From contig JASHSX010000118.1 of the NCBI GenBank assembly GCA_030040865.1, positions 1 to 6,438 of the forward strand: 6,438 nucleotides of DNA, written 5' to 3'. Both the position numbers and the translations under genes were made by a program. Below the pieces are notes generated by a model, which did no database searches, had not been told where the DNA came from, and saw only the letters and a program-made list of their open reading frames with translations. The stretch is from Thermoplasmata archaeon (GTDB lineage Archaea > Thermoplasmatota > Thermoplasmata > Lutacidiplasmatales > UBA184). Shown piece by piece: positions 1 to 6,088 of the stretch (positions are counted from its first letter, which is position 1; each line of letters begins with the position of its first letter).

Positions 1-104
1 GTAGCGCGTCGTCGTGGATCAACGCGGTCCACTTCGTCCCGTTGACCCAGGAGGTCATCGGGTACGACCTGATCGAGCTCGCGAGCGTGCAGAACACCAG
101 CTAG
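1..104 (+). CDS. pstS: 3' end of phosphate ABC transporter substrate-binding protein (PstS), partial
   Basis: Only the last 33 or so codons are present, read in the frame that ends at TAG 102-104; the gene begins before the window. The visible tail contains WINAVHFVPLTQEVIGY, whose FVPLTxxV pattern resembles the C-terminal strand and helix of PstS-type binding proteins (commonly Y/F-x-PLP-x-x-V). PstS binds inorganic phosphate outside the membrane and delivers it to the PstC-PstA channel. The call rests mainly on position: the gene sits 24 nt upstream of pstC, where pstS is normally found, and in the same direction. The fragment alone is too short to prove the family. Confidence 0.62.
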   Translation, partial: SASSWINAVHFVPLTQEVIGYDLIELASVQNTS

Positions 105-128
105 AGGCGGCCACATCCGGTTCGGTTC

Positions 129-1148
129 GTGTCTGCGACCCCGACCCCCGAGGCCGTCGAGAGTCGGGAACCCCTTCCTCCCCCTTCTTCTCCGCCCGCC
201 GAAACGACGCCTCCGCGCCGGACCTCCCGGTTCCGGCCCGCGCAGCTCATCCCATTCATCCCGGCGCTCGTTCCCGCGGCGCTGATCGTCGCCGTCATCG
301 CGGAGCTAGTCGTCTCGACGGGCTTCACCAACTTCGGCCTCTCGTTCTGGGGGCCGGACTGGCTCCCGAGCCCCTCGGTCGGAACGCCCACCTTCGGCAT
401 CCTCGTCTTCATCACCGGCTCGTTCCTCACGGCGATCCCGGCGCTGCTGCTCGCGATGGCGATCGGCCTGGGGATCGCCATCGCCTCGACCTCGTACCTC
501 CCGCGGTGGATCACGCGCTTCCTCGACCCGTTCGTCGATCTCCTCGCCGGCATCCCCAGCATCGTCTACGGGATCTGGGGATACCTCCTGGTCGCGCCGT
601 TCTTCGGCACGGTGATCAACCCGGTCATCTACCGCTACTTCTCGTTCGTGCCGGGATTCGGGGGAAAGGCCCCGCTCGCCGAGGGAGTCGGGCTTCCGGT
701 GGCGATCTTCATCCTCACCCTGATGGCGCTCCCGATCACGACGCTCCTCATCCGGGACTCCCTCCGCGCGGTGCCGCGGGACCTCTGGGAGGCGGGCCTC
801 GGACTCGGGGCGACCCGCTGGGAGACGACCCGCAAGGTCGCGATCCCGTACGGCCTCCGGGGCATCGTCAGCGCCGGATTTCTCGGCTTCGGCCGGGCGT
901 TCGGGGAGACGGTGATGGTCGCGATGGTGCTCAACGTCGTCCCGGCCTTCCCGATCAATTTCTACAGCGGCACGAGCACGATGGCGGCCGAGATGTTCAC
1001 CCAGCTCGACTCCGCCCACGGCAACGGCCAGTTCCTCGCGGCGCTCTCGGAGATGGCCCTCGTCCTCCTGGCCATCTCGCTGGTAGTGAACATCGTCGGC
1101 CGGCGGCTCGTGAGTCACTTCGCGGTCTACGAAGTGCCGGGGTTGTGA
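129..1148 (+). CDS. pstC: Phosphate ABC transporter permease PstC
   Basis: This is one of the two membrane subunits of the high-affinity phosphate importer. The 339-residue product has a hydrophilic, proline-rich N-terminus (about residues 1-38, with PLPPPSSPP), a first membrane segment at about 41-62, then further segments at about 88-120, 136-160, 188-208, 247-270 and 305-324. Family signatures are AGIPSIVYGIWGY (140-152), the cytoplasmic EAA loop that contacts PstB (starting E221, EAGLGLGATRWE, ending IP near 240) and RAFGETVMVAMVLN (256-269). GTG 129 is the only start codon between the preceding in-frame stop and the first membrane segment. The nearest purine-rich stretch (104-110, GAGGCGG) is about 18 nt upstream, too far for a typical ribosome-binding site, so initiation may rely on coupling to pstS or another mode. 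It lies 6 nt before pstA. Confidence 0.95.
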   Translation: MSATPTPEAVESREPLPPPSSPPAETTPPRRTSRFRPAQLIPFIPALVPAALIVAVIAELVVSTGFTNFGLSFWGPDWLPSPSVGTPTFGILVFITGSFLTAIPALLLAMAIGLGIAIASTSYLPRWITRFLDPFVDLLAGIPSIVYGIWGYLLVAPFFGTVINPVIYRYFSFVPGFGGKAPLAEGVGLPVAIFILTLMALPITTLLIRDSLRAVPRDLWEAGLGLGATRWETTRKVAIPYGLRGIVSAGFLGFGRAFGETVMVAMVLNVVPAFPINFYSGTSTMAAEMFTQLDSAHGNGQFLAALSEMALVLLAISLVVNIVGRRLVSHFAVYEVPGL

Positions 1149-1154
1149 GGAACG

Positions 1155-2066
1155 ATGGCGAGCGCGTCGGTCGCGGCCCCCGCCGAAACCGGAAAGGACC
1201 TCCTCTTCGACGCGTCCGCGCGGACGCGCTGGCGCCTCGGCTTCGACCGGGTCGCGGGATGGCTACTCCCGGTCCTGTTCCTCGTCGCGATCGTTCCGAT
1301 CCTCGACCTCGTCTACTACATCGCGTCCCAGGCGCTCCCGACGTTGAGCTGGGCGGTCCTCACCAACACCAACCCCCACGACCCGTACGCGCTCGGGGTC
1401 CCGATCATCAGCACGGTCTACGTGATGCTCTGGGCCACGGCCGTCGCGGTCGCTCTCGGCCTGTTCGGCGGGGTCGCGACGGCGGAATTCCTCTCCGAAC
1501 GCGCCGCGGGCTGGATGCGGATGTCGGCCAATCTGCTCGTCGGCACGCCGTCCGTGGTGATCGGGTACTTCGGCTACTTCGCCTTGGTGCTCGGCCTCGG
1601 CTGGGGGTACTCCTTCATCGCGGGCGCGACCACGCTCGCGTTCTTCATGACGCCGTACATCTTCCGCGTGACCGACCTCGCCTATTCCTCCATCCCGCGA
1701 CCCATCCGAGAAGCCGCGCTCGGGTCCGGGGCCCGACCGTACCAGTACATCCTCAAGGTGGCCGCGCCGATCGCCCTGCCGCAGATCCTGAACGGGGTCT
1801 TTCTCGCCGTGGCGATCGGGGTCGGGGAGACCGCCCCCATCGTGCTGACCAGCACGCACTCGGTCCTGGTGCCGCAGACCCTCTACTCGCCCGTCTCGTT
1901 CCTGACGGCCGAGATCTGGCTCAACTTCTCCCAGCCCCCGGGACAAGCGCTGGCCCTCGCCTTCCAGGCGGCCTTCGTAGTGCTCGTCGTCGTGGTCGCG
2001 CTTAACATCGTGGTCCGGATCATTTCCGCGCGCTACCAGAAGCGGTTGGAGGGCCTCTACCAGTGA
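1155..2066 (+). CDS. pstA: Phosphate ABC transporter permease PstA
   Basis: This is the second membrane subunit, pairing with PstC to form the phosphate channel. The 303-residue product has an N-terminal cytoplasmic stretch of about 34 residues and six predicted membrane segments, near 36-58, 84-107, 127-147, 153-172, 208-230 and 266-289. GTPSVVIGYFGYFALV (130-145) corresponds to the PstA signature region. The EAA loop begins at E186 (EAALGSGARPYQYILK) and is followed by GVGETAPI (222-229), typical of PstA. The ATG at 1155 is preceded by TGAGG overlapping the pstC stop (1146-1150), a close ribosome-binding site. The stop codon overlaps the pstB start (GTGA at 2063-2066), which suggests translational coupling. 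Confidence 0.96.
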   Translation: MASASVAAPAETGKDLLFDASARTRWRLGFDRVAGWLLPVLFLVAIVPILDLVYYIASQALPTLSWAVLTNTNPHDPYALGVPIISTVYVMLWATAVAVALGLFGGVATAEFLSERAAGWMRMSANLLVGTPSVVIGYFGYFALVLGLGWGYSFIAGATTLAFFMTPYIFRVTDLAYSSIPRPIREAALGSGARPYQYILKVAAPIALPQILNGVFLAVAIGVGETAPIVLTSTHSVLVPQTLYSPVSFLTAEIWLNFSQPPGQALALAFQAAFVVLVVVVALNIVVRIISARYQKRLEGLYQ

Positions 2067-2842
2067 ACGCGCTCACCTCGTCCGGGAACGGAGGCCCCGT
2101 CCTTTCCGCCCAGCACCTCACGATCCAGTCGAAACAGAAGAAGATCCTCGACGACCTCTCTCTCGACTTCCCGGCGGCGAGCCTGACCGCGGTCGTCGGT
2201 CCGTCGGGGTGCGGCAAGACCACGTTCATCCGGAGCCTCAATCGGATGGTCGAGCTCACCCCCGGTCTGTCGATCCGCGGCTCCGTGATCTACCTCGGCC
2301 AGGACATCTACGACCCGAGCGTCAACCCGGTGATGGTGCGGCGCCGGATCGGGATGGTCTTCCAGCGTCCCACGGTCTTCCCGACGACGGTCTTCGAGAA
2401 CGCGGCCTTCGGGCTGCGCCTCGTGCACGAGGACATCGAGACGATCGAGAAGTCGGTCGAGGAGGCGCTGCAGAGGTCCGGGCTCTGGGAGGAGGTCAAG
2501 GACGATCTCGACCGTCCGGCGTTGTCGCTGTCGGGAGGTCAGCAGCAGCGGCTGTGCATCGCCCGGGCGCTCGCCATCAAGCCGCGCGTCCTGCTCCTCG
2601 ACGAACCGACGTCGGCGCTGGATCCGGCCGCGACCCAACGCGTCGAGGCGACGATGCAGCGGCTCAAGGAGGACTTCGTCCTGGTCCTCGTCACGCACAA
2701 CGTGGGGCAGGCCGCGCGGGTTTCCGACAAGGTCGCCTTCCTGCACTCAGGACACCTCATCGAGGTCGGCCCGACCGCGGACATCCTCGAGCGGCCGCGC
2801 GAGGCGCTGACGCAGCAGTTCATCACGGGAAGGTTCCAATGA
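2063..2842 (+). CDS. pstB: Phosphate ABC transporter ATP-binding protein PstB
   Basis: This cytoplasmic ATPase powers phosphate import through PstC-PstA. The 259-residue length fits the family. All ABC motifs are intact: Walker A GPSGCGKT (46-53), Q-loop in VFQRPTVFP (99-107), signature LSGGQQQR (156-163), Walker B VLLLDEP (176-182), D-loop SALD (184-187) and switch histidine H212 in THN. The VFQRPxxFP Q-loop is characteristic of PstB among ABC ATPases. The start is GTG 2063: a strong ribosome-binding site GGAGGG (2048-2053) lies 9 nt upstream, and the next ATG (residue 62) would remove Walker A. The start overlaps the pstA stop by 4 nt. phoU follows 13 nt after the stop. Confidence 0.97.
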   Translation: MNALTSSGNGGPVLSAQHLTIQSKQKKILDDLSLDFPAASLTAVVGPSGCGKTTFIRSLNRMVELTPGLSIRGSVIYLGQDIYDPSVNPVMVRRRIGMVFQRPTVFPTTVFENAAFGLRLVHEDIETIEKSVEEALQRSGLWEEVKDDLDRPALSLSGGQQQRLCIARALAIKPRVLLLDEPTSALDPAATQRVEATMQRLKEDFVLVLVTHNVGQAARVSDKVAFLHSGHLIEVGPTADILERPREALTQQFITGRFQ

Positions 2843-2855
2843 GGGAAGCGGCACC

Positions 2856-3566
2856 ATGAGCGGAACGAGTTCGCCGACCAAGGACCGGGCGCTGGACCTC
2901 CTCAAACAGCATGTCGTCGCGATGAGCGAGCTGTCCGTCGGCATGGTCGCCGACGGGACCCGCGCCATGCTCACCAACGACGCACCGCTCGCCCAGTCCG
3001 TGATGGCCCGCGACCCGCAGCTCGACCGGTTCGACAGCAACATCGAGGCGGAGTCGATCCGCCTCATCGCGACCCTCCAGCCCGAGGGCGCGGACCTCCG
3101 GACGCTCGGGGCCGTCCTCAAGATCGCCAACTGCGTCGACCGCGTGGGCCGTCTCGGGTACGACATCGCCCAGAACCTCTCGAAGGGGCCGATGGCGAAG
3201 GACCACGGACCCGACGACCTTCTCTCGCAGATGGACGAACGGGCCCGAGCGATGGTACGGCAATCGATCGACGCGTTCTCCCGGGGGGACGCCGACCTCG
3301 CGAAGGCGGTCTTCGCCCTGGACGACGAGGTCGACGCGCTCAACCAGCAGGTCCTCGAGCGCGTGATCCAGCTGCTCACCAAGGGGGGCGGGGTCACGGC
3401 CGAGCGTCTCGCGCGGGAGGTCCTCGTCGCGCGCCACCTGGAGCGCGTCGCCGACAACGCTTGCAAGATCGCCGAGAAGGCGGTCTACGCCATCACCGGC
3501 GAACGGCGGACCGAGTACTTTCCACGACTCGCCCACAAGGCACCGAGCGGGCGGGTCGCCCCCTGA
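2856..3566 (+). CDS. phoU: PhoU-family phosphate transport regulator
   Basis: PhoU proteins are cytoplasmic, all-helical regulators that restrain the Pst transporter and phosphate-starvation signalling when phosphate is plentiful. The product is 236 residues, normal for the family, with two related three-helix repeats (about 10-112 and 118-216). The second repeat carries the canonical metal-site helix RHLERVADNACKIAE (193-207) with E196 and D200. The equivalent helix in repeat 1 reads KIANCVDRVGRLGYDIA (89-105), with D95 in place of Glu and R99 in place of the usual Asp, so that site is not canonical. There is no AbrB-type DNA-binding extension. The ATG has GAGGG (2841-2845) 10 nt upstream. 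It is the last gene of the pst operon. No phosphate two-component system is visible here, so what PhoU signals to is unknown. Confidence 0.94.
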   Translation: MSGTSSPTKDRALDLLKQHVVAMSELSVGMVADGTRAMLTNDAPLAQSVMARDPQLDRFDSNIEAESIRLIATLQPEGADLRTLGAVLKIANCVDRVGRLGYDIAQNLSKGPMAKDHGPDDLLSQMDERARAMVRQSIDAFSRGDADLAKAVFALDDEVDALNQQVLERVIQLLTKGGGVTAERLAREVLVARHLERVADNACKIAEKAVYAITGERRTEYFPRLAHKAPSGRVAP

Positions 3567-3586
3567 CGAGTCGGGTCTCGGTCGCG

Positions 3587-3600
3587 AGAAAGCTCATTAC
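3587..3600 (+). promoter_or_regulatory. Possible TATA-type promoter element for the tRNA gene
   Basis: The stretch GAGAAAGCTCATTAC is the only AT-richer patch in the GC-rich 71-nt spacer between phoU and the tRNA. If it acted as an archaeal TATA region, transcription would begin roughly 25 nt downstream, near 3620, leaving a short leader before the mature tRNA at 3638. It is a poor match to a TATA consensus, and the tRNA could instead be read through from the pst operon. Confidence 0.22.
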
Positions 3601-3637
3601 CCCGGCCGCGGCATGCGGACCTACCGGCGGGCCCCGT

Positions 3638-3712
3638 GCTCCCGTAGTCTAGTCCGGTCAAGGATCCGTGGCCTTCGACCACGAAACGTGGGTTCAAATC
3701 CCGCCGGGAGCA
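3638..3712 (+). tRNA. tRNA-Glu, anticodon UUC, with C33
   Basis: The gene folds as a complete 75-nt cloverleaf. The acceptor stem is GCTCCCG (3638-3644) with CGGGAGC (3705-3711), a perfect 7 bp, with A73 at 3712. The D-stem is GTCT (3647-3650) with GGAT (3662-3665), containing U11-A24 and U13-G22. The anticodon stem is CGTGG (3667-3671) with CCACG (3679-3683), a perfect 5 bp. The T-stem is GTGGG (3688-3692) with CCCGC (3700-3704) and the loop TTCAAAT. The anticodon TTC is at 3674-3676. The variable region is 4 nt (AAAC), and the D-loop AGTCCGGTCAA resembles archaeal tRNA-Glu. There is no intron and no encoded CCA. The anticodon loop is CCTTCGA, so position 33, nearly always U, is C. Pairing excludes shifting the loop by one base. 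Confidence 0.93.
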
Positions 3713-3750
3713 CTCCTCGTTGGATCGGCCCGGCACCGCGGACCCTGAGC

Positions 3751-4035
3751 CTATCGGCGTATCGAGAACGTACGGAGCTCGGTCGACGGGGCGAGCTCCG
3801 CCACGCGGTCGACCCGTCGAGCGTCGCTCCGACCCTTCGGGCCGCGGATGGTCTCGAGGAACCGTTCGATGGCACCGAGGTCCCCCTGGGCGTCCACGAA
3901 GACCGTACCGTCCGGCCGATTCTCTACGGATCCGACGATCCCGTGCCATCGAGCCGCGTCGGCGACCCGGGCGCGATAGTTCACGCCCTGGACGAGTCCG
4001 GAGGCAACGCACTGCCATCGGACCAAGTTCGCCAC
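3751..4035 (-). CDS. acyP: Acylphosphatase
   Basis: Acylphosphatase hydrolyses carboxyl-phosphate bonds such as those in acetyl phosphate or 1,3-bisphosphoglycerate; it is a small cytoplasmic alpha/beta protein. From GTG 4035 the product is 94 residues, the usual family size. It carries the phosphate-binding signature ASGLVQGVNYR with the catalytic arginine at the end of this motif, then VENRPDGTV with the catalytic asparagine, then a GPKG turn and the terminal FSIRR strand typical of the family. The start is uncertain. GTG 4033-4035 has a GGCGG-like site 4 nt upstream. An in-frame ATG at 4114-4116 would add 27 residues (MALRDAGES...) that do not resemble the family; TTG at residue 4 of the short form is also possible. 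It is convergent to the tRNA (38-nt gap) and divergent from the PNGase A-like gene. Confidence 0.92.
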   Translation of the reverse strand: MANLVRWQCVASGLVQGVNYRARVADAARWHGIVGSVENRPDGTVFVDAQGDLGAIERFLETIRGPKGRSDARRVDRVAELAPSTELRTFSIRR

Positions 4036-4140
4036 GGTTCCGCCAGCGCCGAGGCGCTTTGAGTTCCGCGGGGCCACCACTTCGCCGCAGGATTCGCCGG
4101 CGTCCCGAAGGGCCATGGCGTCCACGGGGGGTACGGGGGA

Positions 4141-4186
4141 CGAACGGCAGCGAGGGACCGCGGCAGAGTCTCCGCCGCGGCGTTCG
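4141..4186. repeat. Nested inverted repeat in the divergent intergenic region
   Basis: The inner repeat has 7-nt arms CCGCGGC (4158-4164) and GCCGCGG (4174-4180). The spacer between them is itself nearly symmetric (GAG, T, CTC), so 10 of 11 base pairs around the centre at 4169 match. Outside it, CGAACG (4141-4146) is complementary to CGTTCG (4181-4186), directly abutting the inner arm on one side and separated by 11 nt on the other. As RNA it would form a stem of about 13 bp with one bulge. It lies upstream of the acylphosphatase start, so it could be a protein-binding site or a leader structure of that transcript. Confidence 0.5.
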
Positions 4187-4278
4187 CAGTACTTGACCTT
4201 CCGTATCCGATTTGTCTGAGCCTCGGTAAATATCCCCGGAATTTCGAGCTCGCACCGCGACCCTCGACCGGCGATCTT

Positions 4279-4290
4279 CGTCGATCGACG
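4279..4290. repeat. Perfect 12-bp palindrome upstream of the PNGase A-like gene
   Basis: CGTCGATCGACG is identical to its reverse complement and ends 15 nt before the ATG at 4306, just ahead of the ribosome-binding site. It could be an operator or a small hairpin in the leader. In DNA this rich in CG and TCGA such words arise fairly easily, so function is uncertain. Confidence 0.35.
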
Positions 4291-4305
4291 GGCTGGGAGA
4301 AGGCA

Positions 4306-6045
4306 ATGTTCCGAGGTTGGGTGCTCATCGCTGCGGTCACCGCCATCGCCGGATTGATGATCGTTCCCGGGTCGCTCGCGACATCGGCGGCCCCGACCCC
4401 GCCGGTCCCCGCGGGACCGCACGACCTCGCGGGCGATCCCACGGACTTTCCGCCGGCGAACTATTCGAACCCGACGATTCCCGCTCCGCCCGCCGTACCC
4501 GATACGACGCCCACCGTGCTCCCGATCACGAGCTACGGGACCGTCGCGATCCCGCTCGGGACGTGGGAGACCGTCGTGATGAACTACACCGGCTACGTGG
4601 CGGGGACCGCGTACGACTACTTCCAGACGGTCACGATCGACGGTGCGATGGTCTACGTCGGCGTGAACCCCGAGGCGGGGAGTTGGACCCAGCTCGTGAA
4701 CCTCTCGGCGTACCTCGCGTTCTTCGACGACCGGTCGTCGATCACGATCAGCGGCCCCGGTCTCGGTCTCATCGGCAACTTCGAGGGGGTCCAGATCAAC
4801 AACATCACACTCGTGTTCTACCCGGTCCCGGCCCACCAGAGCGGGCCCACGTACGCCACGATGGTGGAACCCCTGTTCGCGTTCTCGGGAACTCCGTCGT
4901 CCGCTCCGATCTCGATCCCCTCGAACACGAGCGCGGTCGACCTCCAGATGATCGCGATCGGCAGCGAGTTCTGGTACTCCTTGAACCCCGACTTCACGGC
5001 CGTCACCGCCTCGGTGGGGGGGTACAACGTGAGCACGTACCTGCAGTACCCGTGGATCAACTCGGGCGGCATCGACCTGTTCTCCTGGCGTCCGATCTCT
5101 CCCGTGAACATGCTCGACCACCAGTGGGAGACGTTCAACCTCACGGGGGCGCTCGGTCTGCTCGAGGGCCAGACCCAGCTCAACGTCTCGGCCGCGTCCG
5201 ACGCGATGGGAGCGGACGTCATCGCGAACCTTCTCGTCTACACGAGCCCCTCGGTGACCGGGGCCCAGCAGCGGGGGTACTACTTCGACCAGTCCCCGGT
5301 CCAGACCGTCACGCAGACCAACTCGAGCATCTCGAACCCGAACGGGAACGACTACACGGTGTTCGACCAGTTCGACACGGTGCGCTACGGATACTCGACG
5401 CTGGTTTCCACGCGCACCGGGAGCTACTCGGTCACTCTCTCGACCCGGGAGGGGTTCGCGAACCTGCAGAGCCTCAATGACGTCTGGCAGAACATCACCG
5501 AGAGCGAGACCGTATCGACCGTCCAGACCGCGCAGTACTCCGAGCGGAACGATCACGGTGCCGTGGTCTCCACAGAGCAACTTTCGTACCCCCTGCGCAT
5601 GGACATCGGGGAGGTCCTCGTCTACGAGTACGCCCAGGGTTCGGACTCCTACTACAACTACACGAGCTACTTCGACAACGTGGACCAAGGGTACATCGCG
5701 CTGGATTCCACCTACTCGGACCTCAACGGCCAGCGGAGCCAGGCGTACTCGTACGTCAACGACCAGATCTTCGACACGAACGGCCAGTTCCTGAGCCTGC
5801 TCGAGTTCGGGCCGGGGTTCGCGATCATCCTGAACATCACGTCGTCCTATCACGTGACGAACCGGATCGATACCGAGATCTCGTCGTCCCGCGGGCCGGA
5901 CTCGGCCACGTTCTCGTTCTACCAGTACCGGATCTCCGGCCTCGAGAACAACTCAACGACCTACTACGTGCAGCAGACGATCACCTTCGATCACGTGATC
6001 TCGTACGGCACCACGATTCAGTTCGGAAACCACCGAGGCTGGTAG
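4306..6045 (+). CDS. Secreted PNGase A-family protein (peptide-N-glycosidase A-like)
   Basis: The 579-residue product resembles the PNGase A family (Pfam PNGaseA), acid glycoamidases of plants and fungi that release N-glycans from asparagine of glycopeptides. It has a signal peptide (R3, hydrophobic core about 5-22, likely cleavage near 28-29), a proline-rich linker (30-75), a first beta domain (about 78-175) ending INNITLVFYPVP, and a second (about 185-315) with the most telling stretch: EFWYSLNP (221-228), then a YLQYPWINSGGIDLFSWRPISP segment (245-266), then ETFNLTGALGLLEGQTQLNV. The C-terminal third (about 320-579) is beta-rich and contains SQAYSYVND (478-486), similar to the QSYSY region of plant enzymes. 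Overall length matches plant PNGase A. There is no C-terminal membrane anchor, so it is probably released or wall-associated. There are 14 N-x-S/T sequons. The ATG has GGGAG (4295-4299) 6 nt upstream. Family membership is clear; activity on this organism's glycans is inferred. Confidence 0.88.
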   Translation: MFRGWVLIAAVTAIAGLMIVPGSLATSAAPTPPVPAGPHDLAGDPTDFPPANYSNPTIPAPPAVPDTTPTVLPITSYGTVAIPLGTWETVVMNYTGYVAGTAYDYFQTVTIDGAMVYVGVNPEAGSWTQLVNLSAYLAFFDDRSSITISGPGLGLIGNFEGVQINNITLVFYPVPAHQSGPTYATMVEPLFAFSGTPSSAPISIPSNTSAVDLQMIAIGSEFWYSLNPDFTAVTASVGGYNVSTYLQYPWINSGGIDLFSWRPISPVNMLDHQWETFNLTGALGLLEGQTQLNVSAASDAMGADVIANLLVYTSPSVTGAQQRGYYFDQSPVQTVTQTNSSISNPNGNDYTVFDQFDTVRYGYSTLVSTRTGSYSVTLSTREGFANLQSLNDVWQNITESETVSTVQTAQYSERNDHGAVVSTEQLSYPLRMDIGEVLVYEYAQGSDSYYNYTSYFDNVDQGYIALDSTYSDLNGQRSQAYSYVNDQIFDTNGQFLSLLEFGPGFAIILNITSSYHVTNRIDTEISSSRGPDSATFSFYQYRISGLENNSTTYYVQQTITFDHVISYGTTIQFGNHRGW

Positions 6046-6088
6046 CGCCGGTCGGTCAGCCGGCCCATCACTCGCGGCGGGCGGTGAG
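6046..6088. other. Convergent intergenic spacer
   Basis: These 43 nt separate the stops of two converging genes. They contain a weak inverted repeat, GCCGG (6047-6051) with CCGGC (6060-6064) and an 8-nt loop, but no run of T on either strand, so I cannot call a terminator. Confidence 0.3.

Larger units (their letters stand above)
4117..4305. promoter_or_regulatory. Divergent intergenic promoter region with TATA-like box
   Basis: This spacer separates the acylphosphatase (if its ATG start is used) from the PNGase A-like gene, so it should hold both promoters. TAAATAT at 4227-4233 stands out in GC-rich DNA and resembles an archaeal TATA box. Read on the plus strand, it would place transcription starts near 4255 and a leader of about 50 nt. 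Its complement ATATTTA could serve the minus strand, with starts near 4205. A second AT-richer patch (GTATCCGATTTGT, 4203-4215) and AATTTC (4240-4245) flank it. The region also contains the nested inverted repeat at 4141-4186 and the palindrome at 4279-4290. Confidence 0.45.

Noticed and set aside
14..2005. A 663-codon plus-strand open frame covering pstC and most of pstA
   Set aside because: It overlaps two clear permease genes in another frame and its product is an Arg/Pro/Gly/Asp-rich sequence with no hydrophobic segments, the usual shadow of GC-rich coding DNA.
3576..3589. Hairpin TCTCGGTCGCGAGA, 5-bp stem and 4-nt loop, 9 nt after phoU
   Set aside because: The stem is short and no T-run follows, so it is not a convincing terminator. 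Such small repeats are expected in GC-rich DNA.
3672..3678. Reading the tRNA as tRNA-Arg with anticodon TCG, which would restore U33
   Set aside because: Shifting the loop by one base breaks the 5-bp anticodon stem. The D-arm and 4-nt variable region also fit Glu.
3638..3712. tRNA as an integration site for a mobile element
   Set aside because: No repeat of the tRNA 3' end, integrase gene or other mobile-element mark is present in the window.
3485..4306. Minus-strand open frame of 273 codons across the tRNA and the acylphosphatase region
   Set aside because: It crosses the tRNA and overlaps acylphosphatase in a different frame, and the product is Arg/Gly/Pro-rich without any family pattern.
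4117..5853. Minus-strand open frame continuing upstream of acylphosphatase across the PNGase A-like gene (700 codons in all)
   Set aside because: Only its last 94-121 codons form a recognisable protein. The rest is Arg/Val/Asp-rich shadow sequence opposite a well-supported gene and runs through the intergenic promoter region.
6047..6064. Inverted repeat GCCGG / CCGGC between the converging genes
   Set aside because: Only 5 bp with an 8-nt loop and no T-run on either strand; too weak for a terminator call.
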